Position numbers and translations under genes: made by a program
Virus record (IMG/VR): IMGVR_UViG_3300006754_007730
Coordinates: 1 to 30,579 of that record
Origin: a virus
DNA: 30,579 bases
Direction: 5' to 3' (one strand)
The notes under the pieces: model-generated
Databases searched by the model: none
Seen by the model: only the letters and a program-made list of their open reading frames with translations
Told to the model about the DNA's origin: nothing
Part shown: piece after piece, positions 1-7,933 of the stretch
Numbering within the stretch: position 1 is the first letter of the stretch
Layout of the letters: each line of letters opens with the position of its first letter

Positions 1-10
1 AATGCTGTTT

Positions 11-952
11 TCAATTTATGCCCCTAACCTTTGGATAGCTATTCTTAAACCATGCACAGGTTTTTTTTAAGCCAATTCTCAAAGGAGTGTACCATTCTTC
101 TTTCCAGCCAAGATTCAACAACTTTTGGTTGCTGCTTGGTTTCCTGAATTGCCCCGATGGTTTTGCCGTGTTCCACACTATTTTTCCACCATATTCCAAA
201 AGATCACACAATATTTCAACAACTTGTTTAATCGAGTGTTCTTCCGTATTTCCAATATTTACGGGGTGCTCTTCCTCATACTCTTCCAACAAGAATAATA
301 AAATTTTTGCTATATCTTCAGAATAAGTAAATTCTCTCAAAGGAGAACCATCCCCCCAGCACTCTACCGATGGCTTTTCGTTTATTTTTGCCTCCCAGAT
401 TTTACGCATTAAGGCTGGAATGACGTGACTATTTTCTAGATCAAAATTATCATTTTCGCCATAAAGGTTGTTTGGAATTGCTGTGATAAAATTACAGCCA
501 TATTGCTGACGATATGCACGAGACATCACATCAACCATTCTCTTGGCATATGCATATCCAAAATTAGAGTGGTGAGGGGGACCCAAATGAAGTTGATCTT
601 CGGTCAGTGGGTAAGTTATATATTGAGCATCGGGATAAATACAAGTTGATAAAAGTGAAACTACCTTTTTCGATCCTGCCATCTTTGCCGACTCTAAGAG
701 TCGTTGATTCAGTTTGTGATTCTCAAAATAAAAATCACCCACGCTATTCAAATTAGCTTGAAGACCTCCCACCTTTGCTGCAAGATGAATTATGTTCTTA
801 TCCTTTAGGTGAGTTTCTCTCCAAGGAGGGCCCAGTATTAGTCCCAAGTAGGATCGGTCTGGGTAAGATGCGTCTGGCAGGGCTCTTTTCATTGCGTGGC
901 CAACCATCCCTGTTCCGCCCGTGACAATGCATTTATCTGGTAGCTCTTTCAT
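11..952 (-). CDS. fcl: GDP-L-fucose synthase
   Basis: This short-chain dehydrogenase/reductase should convert GDP-4-keto-6-deoxymannose to GDP-L-fucose by 3,5-epimerisation and NADPH reduction in the cytoplasm. The N-terminal Rossmann motif GGTGMVG is at residues 12-18. HLAAKVGGLQAN (56-67) is typical of the family. The catalytic set is Ser102, Tyr133 and Lys137 (YAYAK). NLYGENDNFD and WGDGSPLREF follow and are also family hallmarks. At 313 aa it is about the usual length. It is the last gene of the long minus-strand glycan operon, 3 bases after the sulfotransferase. Its product would feed the GT10 and GT11 fucosyltransferases upstream. The preceding enzyme, GDP-mannose 4,6-dehydratase, is not in the window. 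Seen: motifs. Known: family chemistry. Inferred: role in a phage-directed glycan. Confidence 0.93.
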   Translation of the reverse strand: MKELPDKCIVTGGTGMVGHAMKRALPDASYPDRSYLGLILGPPWRETHLKDKNIIHLAAKVGGLQANLNSVGDFYFENHKLNQRLLESAKMAGSKKVVSLLSTCIYPDAQYITYPLTEDQLHLGPPHHSNFGYAYAKRMVDVMSRAYRQQYGCNFITAIPNNLYGENDNFDLENSHVIPALMRKIWEAKINEKPSVECWGDGSPLREFTYSEDIAKILLFLLEEYEEEHPVNIGNTEEHSIKQVVEILCDLLEYGGKIVWNTAKPSGQFRKPSSNQKLLNLGWKEEWYTPLRIGLKKTCAWFKNSYPKVRGIN

Positions 953-955
953 ACT

Positions 956-1591
956 TTATTCTTCTCTAAATTTGTATCCAAAATATTCAATATCTTTTTT
1001 ATAGTGTTGTGCTACAATCTCTTGCAGTTCATCATTATAATATTCCCAATATGGCTTGTGTTCGGTTCTAAGATAGTGTGGAAGTTGACTACGGGGAATT
1101 CCTATCTTGTCAGATATAAAATCAAAATCTTTTTGCAAATTTTCAAATTGGCCAATAAAATCAAAATAATCGCATGAATTGTTTCTATCTCTAAAGAGAT
1201 CATACATGGGACGCATGTGTGCCACCACTGGTCCGCTGTGTCCAAAGAATGGTTTATGTTTTACAAACATTTCAAATGAAGAAAATTTATCTCTGTTAAT
1301 CCAGTTTTTAGTCAATACATATTTTTTACCCGTTACAAACATATAAGCGGAAAGCAGACGATCCCAGGGGTTTCTTACAAAGGTATATTTCCAAGAATTA
1401 TTAAATATTTCTAAATGACTTCTTTTAAACAGCTCGACGGTACCATTAAGAATCAAGTATAAGTGGCAGTCATCAAATGTAAGAATCTGATGCTTGCCCT
1501 TCTTCTCGTGTTTCTTCGCCTGTTCCGAAAGGCATATTCGCATACTGCTCCAGGCACATTTCGGAGTGCCTACCCATATAATATTTTTCAT
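956..1591 (-). CDS. Carbohydrate sulfotransferase (PAPS-dependent)
   Basis: Predicted to move a sulfuryl group from PAPS to a sugar hydroxyl. The 5'-phosphosulfate-binding loop is TPKCAWSSM at residues 9-17, and the 3'-phosphate-binding motif is FVRNPWDRLLSAY at 71-83 (Arg73, Ser81). Both are characteristic of the Sulfotransfer_2 (Golgi-type carbohydrate sulfotransferase) group. No signal peptide or membrane segment is visible, so it should act in the cytoplasm on a nucleotide sugar or lipid-linked glycan. The start overlaps the upstream methyltransferase stop in a TAATG, which implies translational coupling. At 211 aa it is on the short side for the family but holds both PAPS motifs. The acceptor sugar cannot be read from sequence. 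Confidence 0.85.
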   Translation of the reverse strand: MKNIIWVGTPKCAWSSMRICLSEQAKKHEKKGKHQILTFDDCHLYLILNGTVELFKRSHLEIFNNSWKYTFVRNPWDRLLSAYMFVTGKKYVLTKNWINRDKFSSFEMFVKHKPFFGHSGPVVAHMRPMYDLFRDRNNSCDYFDFIGQFENLQKDFDFISDKIGIPRSQLPHYLRTEHKPYWEYYNDELQEIVAQHYKKDIEYFGYKFREE

Positions 1592-2124
1592 TATTTTATT
1601 GCCTCCAAATTTAAGCTCATAAGTTTGCCACTCTCCTTGTCCAGGTGTGGCAAATATGCTTGGCTATAATCATCAATATGCGAATGTTTGGTTTCGCGCC
1701 AGTCGTAATGTTTGATTTCTTTAAAACCGACACCTTTCAATGCTTTAGACAAGCTTTTAAAATCAAAAATCACTTTATGATAATCATAGATATTTCTTTG
1801 GCCACCGACAACGAGCCCCATAATATCTTCAACATTCTTATTTTCCTGATACCACTGATTGACCGCTTCGAAGTTTGGAACTGATATTCTTATTTTCCCC
1901 CCGGACCTTAGTTTAGAATACCAACACTGAAGGACTTCCTTATACTCATTTCTCCCGAAGTGTTCGAGAACATGACAACCATAAATTAAACTTACAGAAT
2001 CATTATCGATCTTGTCAAGCTTAGAGACATCGTCGATTAGAACCCCTTCCTTATCACTCAAAATATCAATATTTATAAATCCTGGAATTATTTTCTCGCC
2101 GCAGCCTAGATGTAACCTCGTCAT
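1591..2124 (-). CDS. Class I SAM-dependent methyltransferase
   Basis: A compact Rossmann methyltransferase (177 aa). The SAM-binding motif I is LHLGCGEK near the N-terminus, followed by GFINIDIL for the acidic ribose-binding strand. A later CHVLEHF segment and LRSGGKIRISVPN strand are typical of Methyltransf_11/COG4627 proteins common in polysaccharide loci. I chose the second ATG of the open frame because GGAGGG sits 5-6 bases before it, while the first ATG has no such site. The stop overlaps the sulfotransferase start. The role is likely methylation of a sugar or glycan end; the substrate is unknown. Confidence 0.8.
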   Translation of the reverse strand: MTRLHLGCGEKIIPGFINIDILSDKEGVLIDDVSKLDKIDNDSVSLIYGCHVLEHFGRNEYKEVLQCWYSKLRSGGKIRISVPNFEAVNQWYQENKNVEDIMGLVVGGQRNIYDYHKVIFDFKSLSKALKGVGFKEIKHYDWRETKHSHIDDYSQAYLPHLDKESGKLMSLNLEAIK

Positions 2125-2157
2125 GTCGCCCTCCATTGAAATCCTTTTACTCCAAAA

Positions 2158-3243
2158 TTAAAGAAATTCTTTGCCAATTCGTTGATAAAGAAATTCTTTA
2201 TAATCTCCGTCATGGCCATGAAACAAATCAAATTGTTTATAAATAAGCTTGAATGCACTTTCGTTTATCTGATATTCGGAAGCTGGAGTTCTTTCGAAGC
2301 CTCTATTTATTACCCCCTTTCTGTCCATATTGTTATGCAAAAAATACAGCCTACATATCTTTTCTATGCACTTAATATATTCTGTAGATGTTGATTTCGG
2401 CATTTCGGATAAACTGAAGCTATTGTAAAATACATCCACCGCTTGATTGGGAAAATTCGGCAATTCAAAATTCGGCAAGAACAAACAATCATAATCATCT
2501 AGATTTATTTCTGCCACATTGTCATACTCTCCATACAATAATACCTTCTTATCTGGGGCGGCAGACATAATGTAATACGCACCAATCACCAACATTTCTG
2601 GCAGATCAAAATCTATATAAGTAAGGCCCGGTATTTCCTTGAGCATATAATACGCCAAGCCACAATAACCGGCACCAATTTCTGCAAATATCGGATGAGA
2701 AATATCTTTAGTTAAATTCTTTACTTGTTGGCCGTGAGTATGATAACGAGTGGCTTTCGGGACTACCACTTCTCCTTCTATCTCAAGACCCCAATGATTG
2801 CCAACATCGGGTACTCGCAAATCTTTTACATCGAGGTCGAACAGCTCCTTCCATATTAAATAATTTTTTGAAACTCGATTTACAAACCTCTCAACAAACT
2901 CAACTTCATCATTAATGATTTGATCATATTTGGCGTACTCCTTTACAATCGGACTTAGATCATTTCTCCAAAAATTCGACAAAGTTTCATAAATTCTATC
3001 ATAGTTATCTTCAAGCAAATCATTATAGAAAGAATGGCGCTCTGCTATATAATTGTCCCACTCGCCGCCCGCAACATACAATTCGTTTATATTTTTGCTG
3101 TCGGCTTTAAGCCTTTGATACATTTTGCTTATTCGTTTTAATATCTCTATTTTATCCCCACTTGACTCAGCCCTTTCCTTCATCCCGTTTGCCAAGCTCA
3201 AAGAAGGTATATTACTTTTGTCAAATCTTTTTAAAAAATTCAA
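2158..3243 (-). CDS. Putative sugar O-methyltransferase, NanM-type (TIGR04371-like)
   Basis: The C-terminal half carries HPIFAEIGAGYCGLAYYML, then YIDFDLPEMLVIGAYY, LFLPNFE and VDVFYNSFSLSEM. This succession matches the putative sugar O-methyltransferase family found beside nonulosonic-acid genes. The N-terminal ~150 residues are helical and less recognisable. The start is a TTG preceded by GGGGTGAT at good spacing. An in-frame ATG about 20 codons later is the alternative, giving roughly 340 aa. It lies between the truncated HisH-like stub and the small methyltransferase, downstream of the NeuB-set genes, which fits methylation of a nonulosonate or neighbouring sugar. The substrate is inferred from context only. 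Confidence 0.75.
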   Translation of the reverse strand: MNFLKRFDKSNIPSLSLANGMKERAESSGDKIEILKRISKMYQRLKADSKNINELYVAGGEWDNYIAERHSFYNDLLEDNYDRIYETLSNFWRNDLSPIVKEYAKYDQIINDEVEFVERFVNRVSKNYLIWKELFDLDVKDLRVPDVGNHWGLEIEGEVVVPKATRYHTHGQQVKNLTKDISHPIFAEIGAGYCGLAYYMLKEIPGLTYIDFDLPEMLVIGAYYIMSAAPDKKVLLYGEYDNVAEINLDDYDCLFLPNFELPNFPNQAVDVFYNSFSLSEMPKSTSTEYIKCIEKICRLYFLHNNMDRKGVINRGFERTPASEYQINESAFKLIYKQFDLFHGHDGDYKEFLYQRIGKEFL

Positions 3244-3264
3244 TTTATCACCCCGCCCATCGTG

Positions 3265-3345
3265 TCATTTTATTATATCAGCTTGTAGGGTTGTATTAAA
3301 CACAAAAACAAAATTACCGGGACCACAATCAACAATTCCTACCAT
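3265..3345 (-). pseudogene. Truncated HisH-like glutamine amidotransferase 5' remnant
   Basis: A 26-codon open frame starts with ATG at 3345, overlapping the last 17 bases of the PseG-like gene, and ends in TGA. Its first 12 residues, MVGIVDCGPGNF, align with the nearly invariant N-terminus of HisH (glutamine amidotransferase of imidazole-glycerol-phosphate synthase; consensus like I-x-I-V-D-Y-G-x-G-N-L). The frame then drifts and stops, so the glutaminase body with its Cys-His-Glu triad is missing. HisH/HisF paralogues are known in surface-polysaccharide loci, where they supply ammonia for sugar amidination. I read this as the 5' scar of such a gene. It could instead be a short leader peptide that resembles HisH by chance. 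Confidence 0.5.
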
Positions 3346-4351
3346 AGTGGCACCGCCCTTTTATCATTATTTCGTATATTCTATTTGATGCCAAGCCATC
3401 TATGACCCCTTTAGAGTTCAAGTGCATTATAAATAATTCTCTTCTATTCTTATTATAATATTCTATTTTTTCTGTTAGTTCTTCAGAGTCTATATTATTA
3501 ACCTTATCACACAGATTGTTCTCTACCAACTCCTGAATTAAAAACCTTTGAGATGGGTTTTCGACAAAGTTAATTGTGGGTAAACCAGCATATACAGATT
3601 CATATGTTGTAATACCACCGGGCAATATAAGAAGCGAGTTAAGACTTAAAATCTTCCACATTGAAGAATTGGTCTTAGCTAATATTATTTCATGATAAGA
3701 TTTTTTCGTTTCCTCTATTAGTTCGTCATATGAATGTTTATAGCCGTGCCCCAACATGATCCAAACAACATATTTGTTCTTCAACTTGTTAAGCTGTTTA
3801 ATCACTTTTAAGGTTTTGTTGGCTGCGTCTCCACCCCCCATTGATACAGCAATGGACATCCGGTCTTCATTCAAGTATTTTTTGTATGAAGCCGTATCTA
3901 TTTGCTCACAACCTTCTTGGATTAAAGCGTACTCAAGACCCTTATGAACTGTCGTTTTTTTATTGAATAAATAATTGTGGTATTTGGTTCTATGAAAAAT
4001 TGTCTCAACCTTATCCATATGATTAAAGAATGGAGAAAGCGAAACAATACAACTTGACGAGTTCGCCAAATTGAATAATTTATCTCCCACGGATAATAAA
4101 TCAAAAATAACTATACCATCTAAAAAAAGCTTCTCTCTCTGAGAGAACAGCTCTTCTTCCGATTTAAATATCTTATAATTGAAACACACATTAAATAACA
4201 AACCATCTAATGTTTTATTCCCGATTACGTAGTAAAAGACACGATCACTCTCGTGTTTTAATTCCTGAATAGAGCTTGCGAGCGTCTTACTTCTGATTAA
4301 ATGTCCATAACCAATTTCAGTAGACGCCTTTATTATAAAAGAAAAGTTCAT
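3329..4351 (-). CDS. PseG/SpsG-like UDP-sugar hydrolase
   Basis: Resembles the nonulosonate-pathway hydrolase PseG and spore-coat SpsG, GT-B-fold proteins that release a 6-carbon amino sugar from its UDP carrier before condensation with phosphoenolpyruvate. The N-terminus has GYGHLIRSKTLA (residues 14-25), the usual G-x-G-H-x-x-R-x-x-x-L-A signature. The second domain starts with AVSMGGGDAANKTLK and ends with GGITTYESVYAGLPTINF, matching the UDP-binding loop. At 340 aa it is the expected length. It is immediately followed (3 bases upstream on the window) by the NeuB-like synthase, the canonical pathway neighbour. The last residues overlap the HisH-like stub. The exact sugar (pseudaminic, legionaminic or other series) cannot be told. 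Confidence 0.85.
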   Translation of the reverse strand: MNFSFIIKASTEIGYGHLIRSKTLASSIQELKHESDRVFYYVIGNKTLDGLLFNVCFNYKIFKSEEELFSQREKLFLDGIVIFDLLSVGDKLFNLANSSSCIVSLSPFFNHMDKVETIFHRTKYHNYLFNKKTTVHKGLEYALIQEGCEQIDTASYKKYLNEDRMSIAVSMGGGDAANKTLKVIKQLNKLKNKYVVWIMLGHGYKHSYDELIEETKKSYHEIILAKTNSSMWKILSLNSLLILPGGITTYESVYAGLPTINFVENPSQRFLIQELVENNLCDKVNNIDSEELTEKIEYYNKNRRELFIMHLNSKGVIDGLASNRIYEIMIKGRCHYGRNC

Positions 4352-4354
4352 CGT

Positions 4355-5359
4355 TCACTGTAAATATTTCTTGGTAATTCCCGTGTGTTTTTTTACATTT
4401 ACATTTACTTTTTTTCCTATCACAAAATCAATCTCATCGGCATTCATTTCTCCTTCAGGTCGGACCACTAAAATATCTCCGGATTCGATTACATGCCCCC
4501 TGGGCAAATCTTTTGAAGCATATAACGAGCGTCGCGCTCTTTTGCGAGTATATAATTCAGCCTCAGAAAGTTCTTTTTTTTCGTCTCGGAGGGCCTCAAG
4601 CGTCATTGTAATATCTTGAATATATTTAATTAATTCATCTTTTTCCATCGCATAGGCATGATCTAGCCCCGGCTGGGATTTGTCTTCTGTAAAATGTTTT
4701 TCAAACCACGTCGCCCCCATCTGCAGGGCCAAGCAAGCCGCTATACTATCACCCGTGTGGTCAGAAAATCCAACTTCCACCTCAAATTCATTTTTTAAAG
4801 TTTTTATATACTTTAGGTTGGCTTGATCAAGGGTGGCTGGGTACGCTGACACACAATGCAATAACACAAAATTGTCAAAATTAAGCTTCGACAGCTCATT
4901 AACCGTTTTTCTGACATCCTCAATCGTTGACATTCCCGTCGATATAATCATTTTAATATTACGAGTTGCGACCTCTCTTATCAAGCTTGTATGATTTAGG
5001 TCGCAAGAAGCTATTTTTATATATGGTGGATTAAACTCCATCAATAAATCAAGCCCATCAACATCAAACACAGATGCACTAAACGCAATATCAATTTCCC
5101 TACAATGTGCTGCCAATTCAGCATACTCAAAATCTTCCATTTGGCCGCGCTCTCTGATTTTTAAAACTTCCTCGATATCGTAATGGCCATACTCATAGTT
5201 TCCAGGAAGATATAAACCCCATGGATTAATAATTTGAAATTTTACAGAATCAGCGCCAGCCACATTTGCAATTCTTGCTAAATTTTTAGCTTTTTGTAAA
5301 TCCCCATTGTTGTTGGTGCCAGCCTCAGCTATTATATGAATATCTTCCCTTTTTAACAT
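4355..5359 (-). CDS. neuB: Nonulosonic acid synthase, NeuB/PseI/LegI family
   Basis: Should condense phosphoenolpyruvate with an N-acetylated hexose (ManNAc or a di-acetamido-trideoxyhexose) to form a nine-carbon sialic-acid-like sugar. Seen: IIAEAGTNNNGD at the N-terminus, ADSVKFQ, IKIASCDL, IISTGMSTIEDV, LHCVSAYPA, VGFSDHTGD and WFEKHFTED, which together form the NeuB TIM barrel. A C-terminal SAF (antifreeze-like) domain follows with ARRSLYASKDLPRGHVI. The length of 334 aa is typical. The ATG overlaps the end of the pyruvyltransferase gene by 7 bases. PseG-like and SpsF-like genes flank it within 2 kb, completing hydrolysis, synthesis and activation. Confidence 0.92.
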   Translation of the reverse strand: MLKREDIHIIAEAGTNNNGDLQKAKNLARIANVAGADSVKFQIINPWGLYLPGNYEYGHYDIEEVLKIRERGQMEDFEYAELAAHCREIDIAFSASVFDVDGLDLLMEFNPPYIKIASCDLNHTSLIREVATRNIKMIISTGMSTIEDVRKTVNELSKLNFDNFVLLHCVSAYPATLDQANLKYIKTLKNEFEVEVGFSDHTGDSIAACLALQMGATWFEKHFTEDKSQPGLDHAYAMEKDELIKYIQDITMTLEALRDEKKELSEAELYTRKRARRSLYASKDLPRGHVIESGDILVVRPEGEMNADEIDFVIGKKVNVNVKKHTGITKKYLQ

Positions 5360-6423
5360 TTTGAATCTATCACCAATCTTGCAAATTTTTCTGAGTTGTA
5401 TGTCATTGTATTTCTTAAATCAGCCCACGTAGATTTACAAAGTTCCTGCTTTATCTCCTTCAGCTCTCCTAGCCTATTGATTCTATCCTCGACCGCTGGC
5501 AATAATTCTTGTTTAAGCAAATCAATATTCCACTCATCCATTCCCAGGGTATCCACCATACTTATGGCCCTTTGATCATAACTAATTTTAATGGCCGGGA
5601 CATCATAAGAGATGCAAGGAATAAATGAATGTAAGCGAAAAGACACACTCAACCTAGTGCTTCTCAAATATGTTAAGTACGCGTACACATCCTCCGTATA
5701 CAGGTAATCCATCTCCGCAAACGAAGCTGCAAACGGTATATCTCTATGATCGTGACATAAAAATTTTACATTCGCATATCCCTTTTTTTTCAACAGCTCA
5801 ATCATATCAACTAGTTGGTTTCTTAGCTCATATTGATAATTCACCGGTATACTCATAAGAGAGGGAGTTCGAATAGAAATTAAAGCATCGGTCTTATTTG
5901 CTTCCGTTATTGGTACCAAGTGCTGGAGAATTTCATTAATAAACAAGGTAGGGCAGCCGCCCAGTATGTTGTTACAGCCTATAGAATCTATATATTCTTT
6001 TGTTGCCTTGTCTCTTGACAGGGAGATATCGGCTCTATTGTTTATCAAAGCAATCTTTTCACTTGGCATTACGTCAGTCCTGTCTACAAAGTCAAGTTTT
6101 TGATTATAAATCTTCCCCCTCGACACGCTAAAAATCATCATAGGTTTTTCTAACGCCGATAAAGCCGTAGAATCAACTTCTAGCTCACCATTTTCGTAAA
6201 GATTGCCGCCGCCTACAATAACGCCATCTCCAAATTGGTTAATTTCATAAACGGTCTGAGCACTTAGCCCCGATTTTCTTTGATTCTCATACTTGCCCGT
6301 TGCTGGGAGTGAAATAACATTAATATTTTGTCCGAAGGCCCTCTTTATAAAATGATTTAGACCAAGGTGAATTACGTCATTACCAATATTGAATCCCTTT
6401 GGCCGTATGCAAAAAATATTCAT
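5353..6423 (-). CDS. Polysaccharide pyruvyltransferase family protein
   Basis: Matches the WcaK/CsaB-like pyruvyltransferase fold (GT-B), which attaches a pyruvate ketal from phosphoenolpyruvate to a sugar. Supporting segments are GFNIGNDVIHLGL near the N-terminus, DGVIVGGGNLYENGE, and the C-terminal SVSFRLHSFIPCISYDVPAIKISYD containing the family's R-x-H-S signature. The chosen ATG at 6423 lies in an ATGA overlap with the preceding gene and has GGAGAG upstream. A GTG five codons earlier is possible but lacks that site. It sits between the CMP-sugar gene and neuB, so phosphoenolpyruvate-dependent steps cluster here. Ketal formation would add negative charge to the glycan. The acceptor is unknown. 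Confidence 0.8.
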   Translation of the reverse strand: MNIFCIRPKGFNIGNDVIHLGLNHFIKRAFGQNINVISLPATGKYENQRKSGLSAQTVYEINQFGDGVIVGGGNLYENGELEVDSTALSALEKPMMIFSVSRGKIYNQKLDFVDRTDVMPSEKIALINNRADISLSRDKATKEYIDSIGCNNILGGCPTLFINEILQHLVPITEANKTDALISIRTPSLMSIPVNYQYELRNQLVDMIELLKKKGYANVKFLCHDHRDIPFAASFAEMDYLYTEDVYAYLTYLRSTRLSVSFRLHSFIPCISYDVPAIKISYDQRAISMVDTLGMDEWNIDLLKQELLPAVEDRINRLGELKEIKQELCKSTWADLRNTMTYNSEKFARLVIDSKC

Positions 6424-7082
6424 ACAAAATCTCTCCACGTTTTTGATGTATCGTTGTCTAGCAGCTTATTGAGTTTTTCTAGATCCAGGGGGAAGTCAAC
6501 AGTGAACCCCAAATCTTTGTTGAATTCTATTTCGCTCTTTATATTTAACAAATTAAATTTATCACTGTTTTGATACAAATAGCTTGTAACATGCTCTCTC
6601 TGAATTTCATTCATTTTTGAATAAGCAGTTTTAAAACTAGATGTTTTGATAATCTCCATCGATATTCCATATGGGTAACTTCTTTCATGAATGTTTGTAA
6701 TTAAATCGTAATCAGTGTTCTGACATATTTGCAGTCCTCTAGAAATAAGTTGCAGATCAATCATTGGTGAATCAGCATTTAGCCTAACAAAGTAATCTGC
6801 ATTATATTTTAATGCGCAGTTCAGTACTCTACCAGCAACATCAAGTAAGTCGCCTCGAAAACACTCTACGTTATTTCTATCCGCAATATCATTAATTCTA
6901 TCATCTGGTGAATTTATACTTGTGGCAACAATCACTGGCCACGGGTGGAGTGCTTTTTCCGCCCTGTTTATTACGAATTGCAATAGCGGTATCCCGCACA
7001 ACAATTGTTCCATTTTTCCCGGAAACCGCGTAGAGTTCATACGACCAACGACTATGCCAACTATTTTTCTGTTAGACTCCAC
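6420..7082 (-). CDS. CMP-sugar cytidylyltransferase, SpsF/NeuA-like
   Basis: A nucleotidyltransferase of the SpsF / CMP-Kdo synthetase superfamily, expected to activate a nonulosonic acid with CTP. The nucleotide-binding P-loop-like segment is GRMNSTRFPGKM (residues 13-24), with the R-x-x-S-T-R-x-P-G-K pattern. FVRLNADSPMID carries the metal-binding aspartate region, and REHVTSYLY and FTVDFPLDL are typical of SpsF proteins. At 220 aa it is the normal size. The start overlaps the upstream stop by one base and the end overlaps the pyruvyltransferase in ATGA. Its position with NeuB and PseG-like genes supports CMP activation of the nine-carbon sugar, as PseF does, although SpsF substrates vary. 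Confidence 0.84.
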   Translation of the reverse strand: MESNRKIVGIVVGRMNSTRFPGKMEQLLCGIPLLQFVINRAEKALHPWPVIVATSINSPDDRINDIADRNNVECFRGDLLDVAGRVLNCALKYNADYFVRLNADSPMIDLQLISRGLQICQNTDYDLITNIHERSYPYGISMEIIKTSSFKTAYSKMNEIQREHVTSYLYQNSDKFNLLNIKSEIEFNKDLGFTVDFPLDLEKLNKLLDNDTSKTWRDFV

Positions 7083-7933
7083 TATAACACCGTTTCTATT
7101 ATTTTACAACCAGATTCGACAGTAATTCCCCCGCTTGATAAGGTGCAGGTTTTTATCCCCGCGTTATTCAAGCTTGTCACATAATAACTAAAATTTCTAA
7201 TATTTGCCGATGCCGGCGGGAGGTGGCCGCCCCAAAAACGTTTGCCAACTTCCCTAGAGGTGCCGAACTTGCCCTCAAACCCAGGAACTTTTCCCAGAAT
7301 ATATTCAAACTCTTTATGCACGTTGTGAGCCTTGGCCCACATGTCGTTGCGATCATAACAATATTCATTCCAGTATTTTCTACTCTCTAAGATGCTTCTT
7401 ATATTTTTTTGCATCTTGTCTTCCAAATCATCATTCCCATTCCAAAAATGAGTATTATATTTTTCTTCAAACCCAATATAAACAATTTGGGCAGCACCCA
7501 TGATATAGGCGAGATGAGTTGCCAACAGTAACACGCTGGTGTTGCCCCTAAGCGAAATGTCACTTTCATTTTGTTTTTTATAAAGAGGCGACGATGGAGG
7601 ATCAGAAGAAAAAATAACAATTTTTTCGTCATCCCAAAAAAAGTCCTTCATATATGAGAAGGCTCGCCTTTTCTCACCTTTGTTGAAGGCTACGAACAAG
7701 GGCAACTCTTTTCGTGTATGTTCAAATAAATAAACAGCAGGTGATATATGAGCGGAAATAGCATATGATAAGCTATTAATACCTTCATAGGTATAATTCA
7801 CTCCAATCGTGGTTTTATTTTCTAGAAATTCTAACTCATCTCGCGTTAAACTTTTGAGGGAGGGGGCAGACCCCAATATGTAGATGGTCTCCCCGGCGTG
7901 CTTATCGTTATAATCATACAGTGTCTTTTTCAT
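7082..7933 (-). CDS. DUF115/MptE-like or sialyltransferase-like protein (candidate glycosyltransferase)
   Basis: The N-terminus has ETIYILGSAPSLKSL (residues 15-29), a glycine/proline nucleotide-binding loop shared by DUF115/Maf-type glycosyltransferases and, in similar form (GNGPSL), by GT42 sialyltransferases. GNTSVLLLATHLAYIMGAAQIVYIGFE in the middle is typical of the DUF115-like family. WAKAHNVHKEFEYIL follows. Its position directly upstream of the CMP-sugar synthetase makes a nonulosonosyl transferase an attractive guess, but I see no diagnostic catalytic set, so that remains inference. It overlaps both neighbours by 1-4 bases. Length is 283 aa, with no membrane segment. Confidence 0.55.
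   Translation of the reverse strand: MKKTLYDYNDKHAGETIYILGSAPSLKSLTRDELEFLENKTTIGVNYTYEGINSLSYAISAHISPAVYLFEHTRKELPLFVAFNKGEKRRAFSYMKDFFWDDEKIVIFSSDPPSSPLYKKQNESDISLRGNTSVLLLATHLAYIMGAAQIVYIGFEEKYNTHFWNGNDDLEDKMQKNIRSILESRKYWNEYCYDRNDMWAKAHNVHKEFEYILGKVPGFEGKFGTSREVGKRFWGGHLPPASANIRNFSYYVTSLNNAGIKTCTLSSGGITVESGCKIIETVL

Noticed and set aside
7082-7933. Firm call as a sialyltransferase
   Set aside because: The GSAPSL loop resembles GT42 but also the DUF115 family. No catalytic His pattern is clear, so only a candidate glycosyltransferase is claimed.
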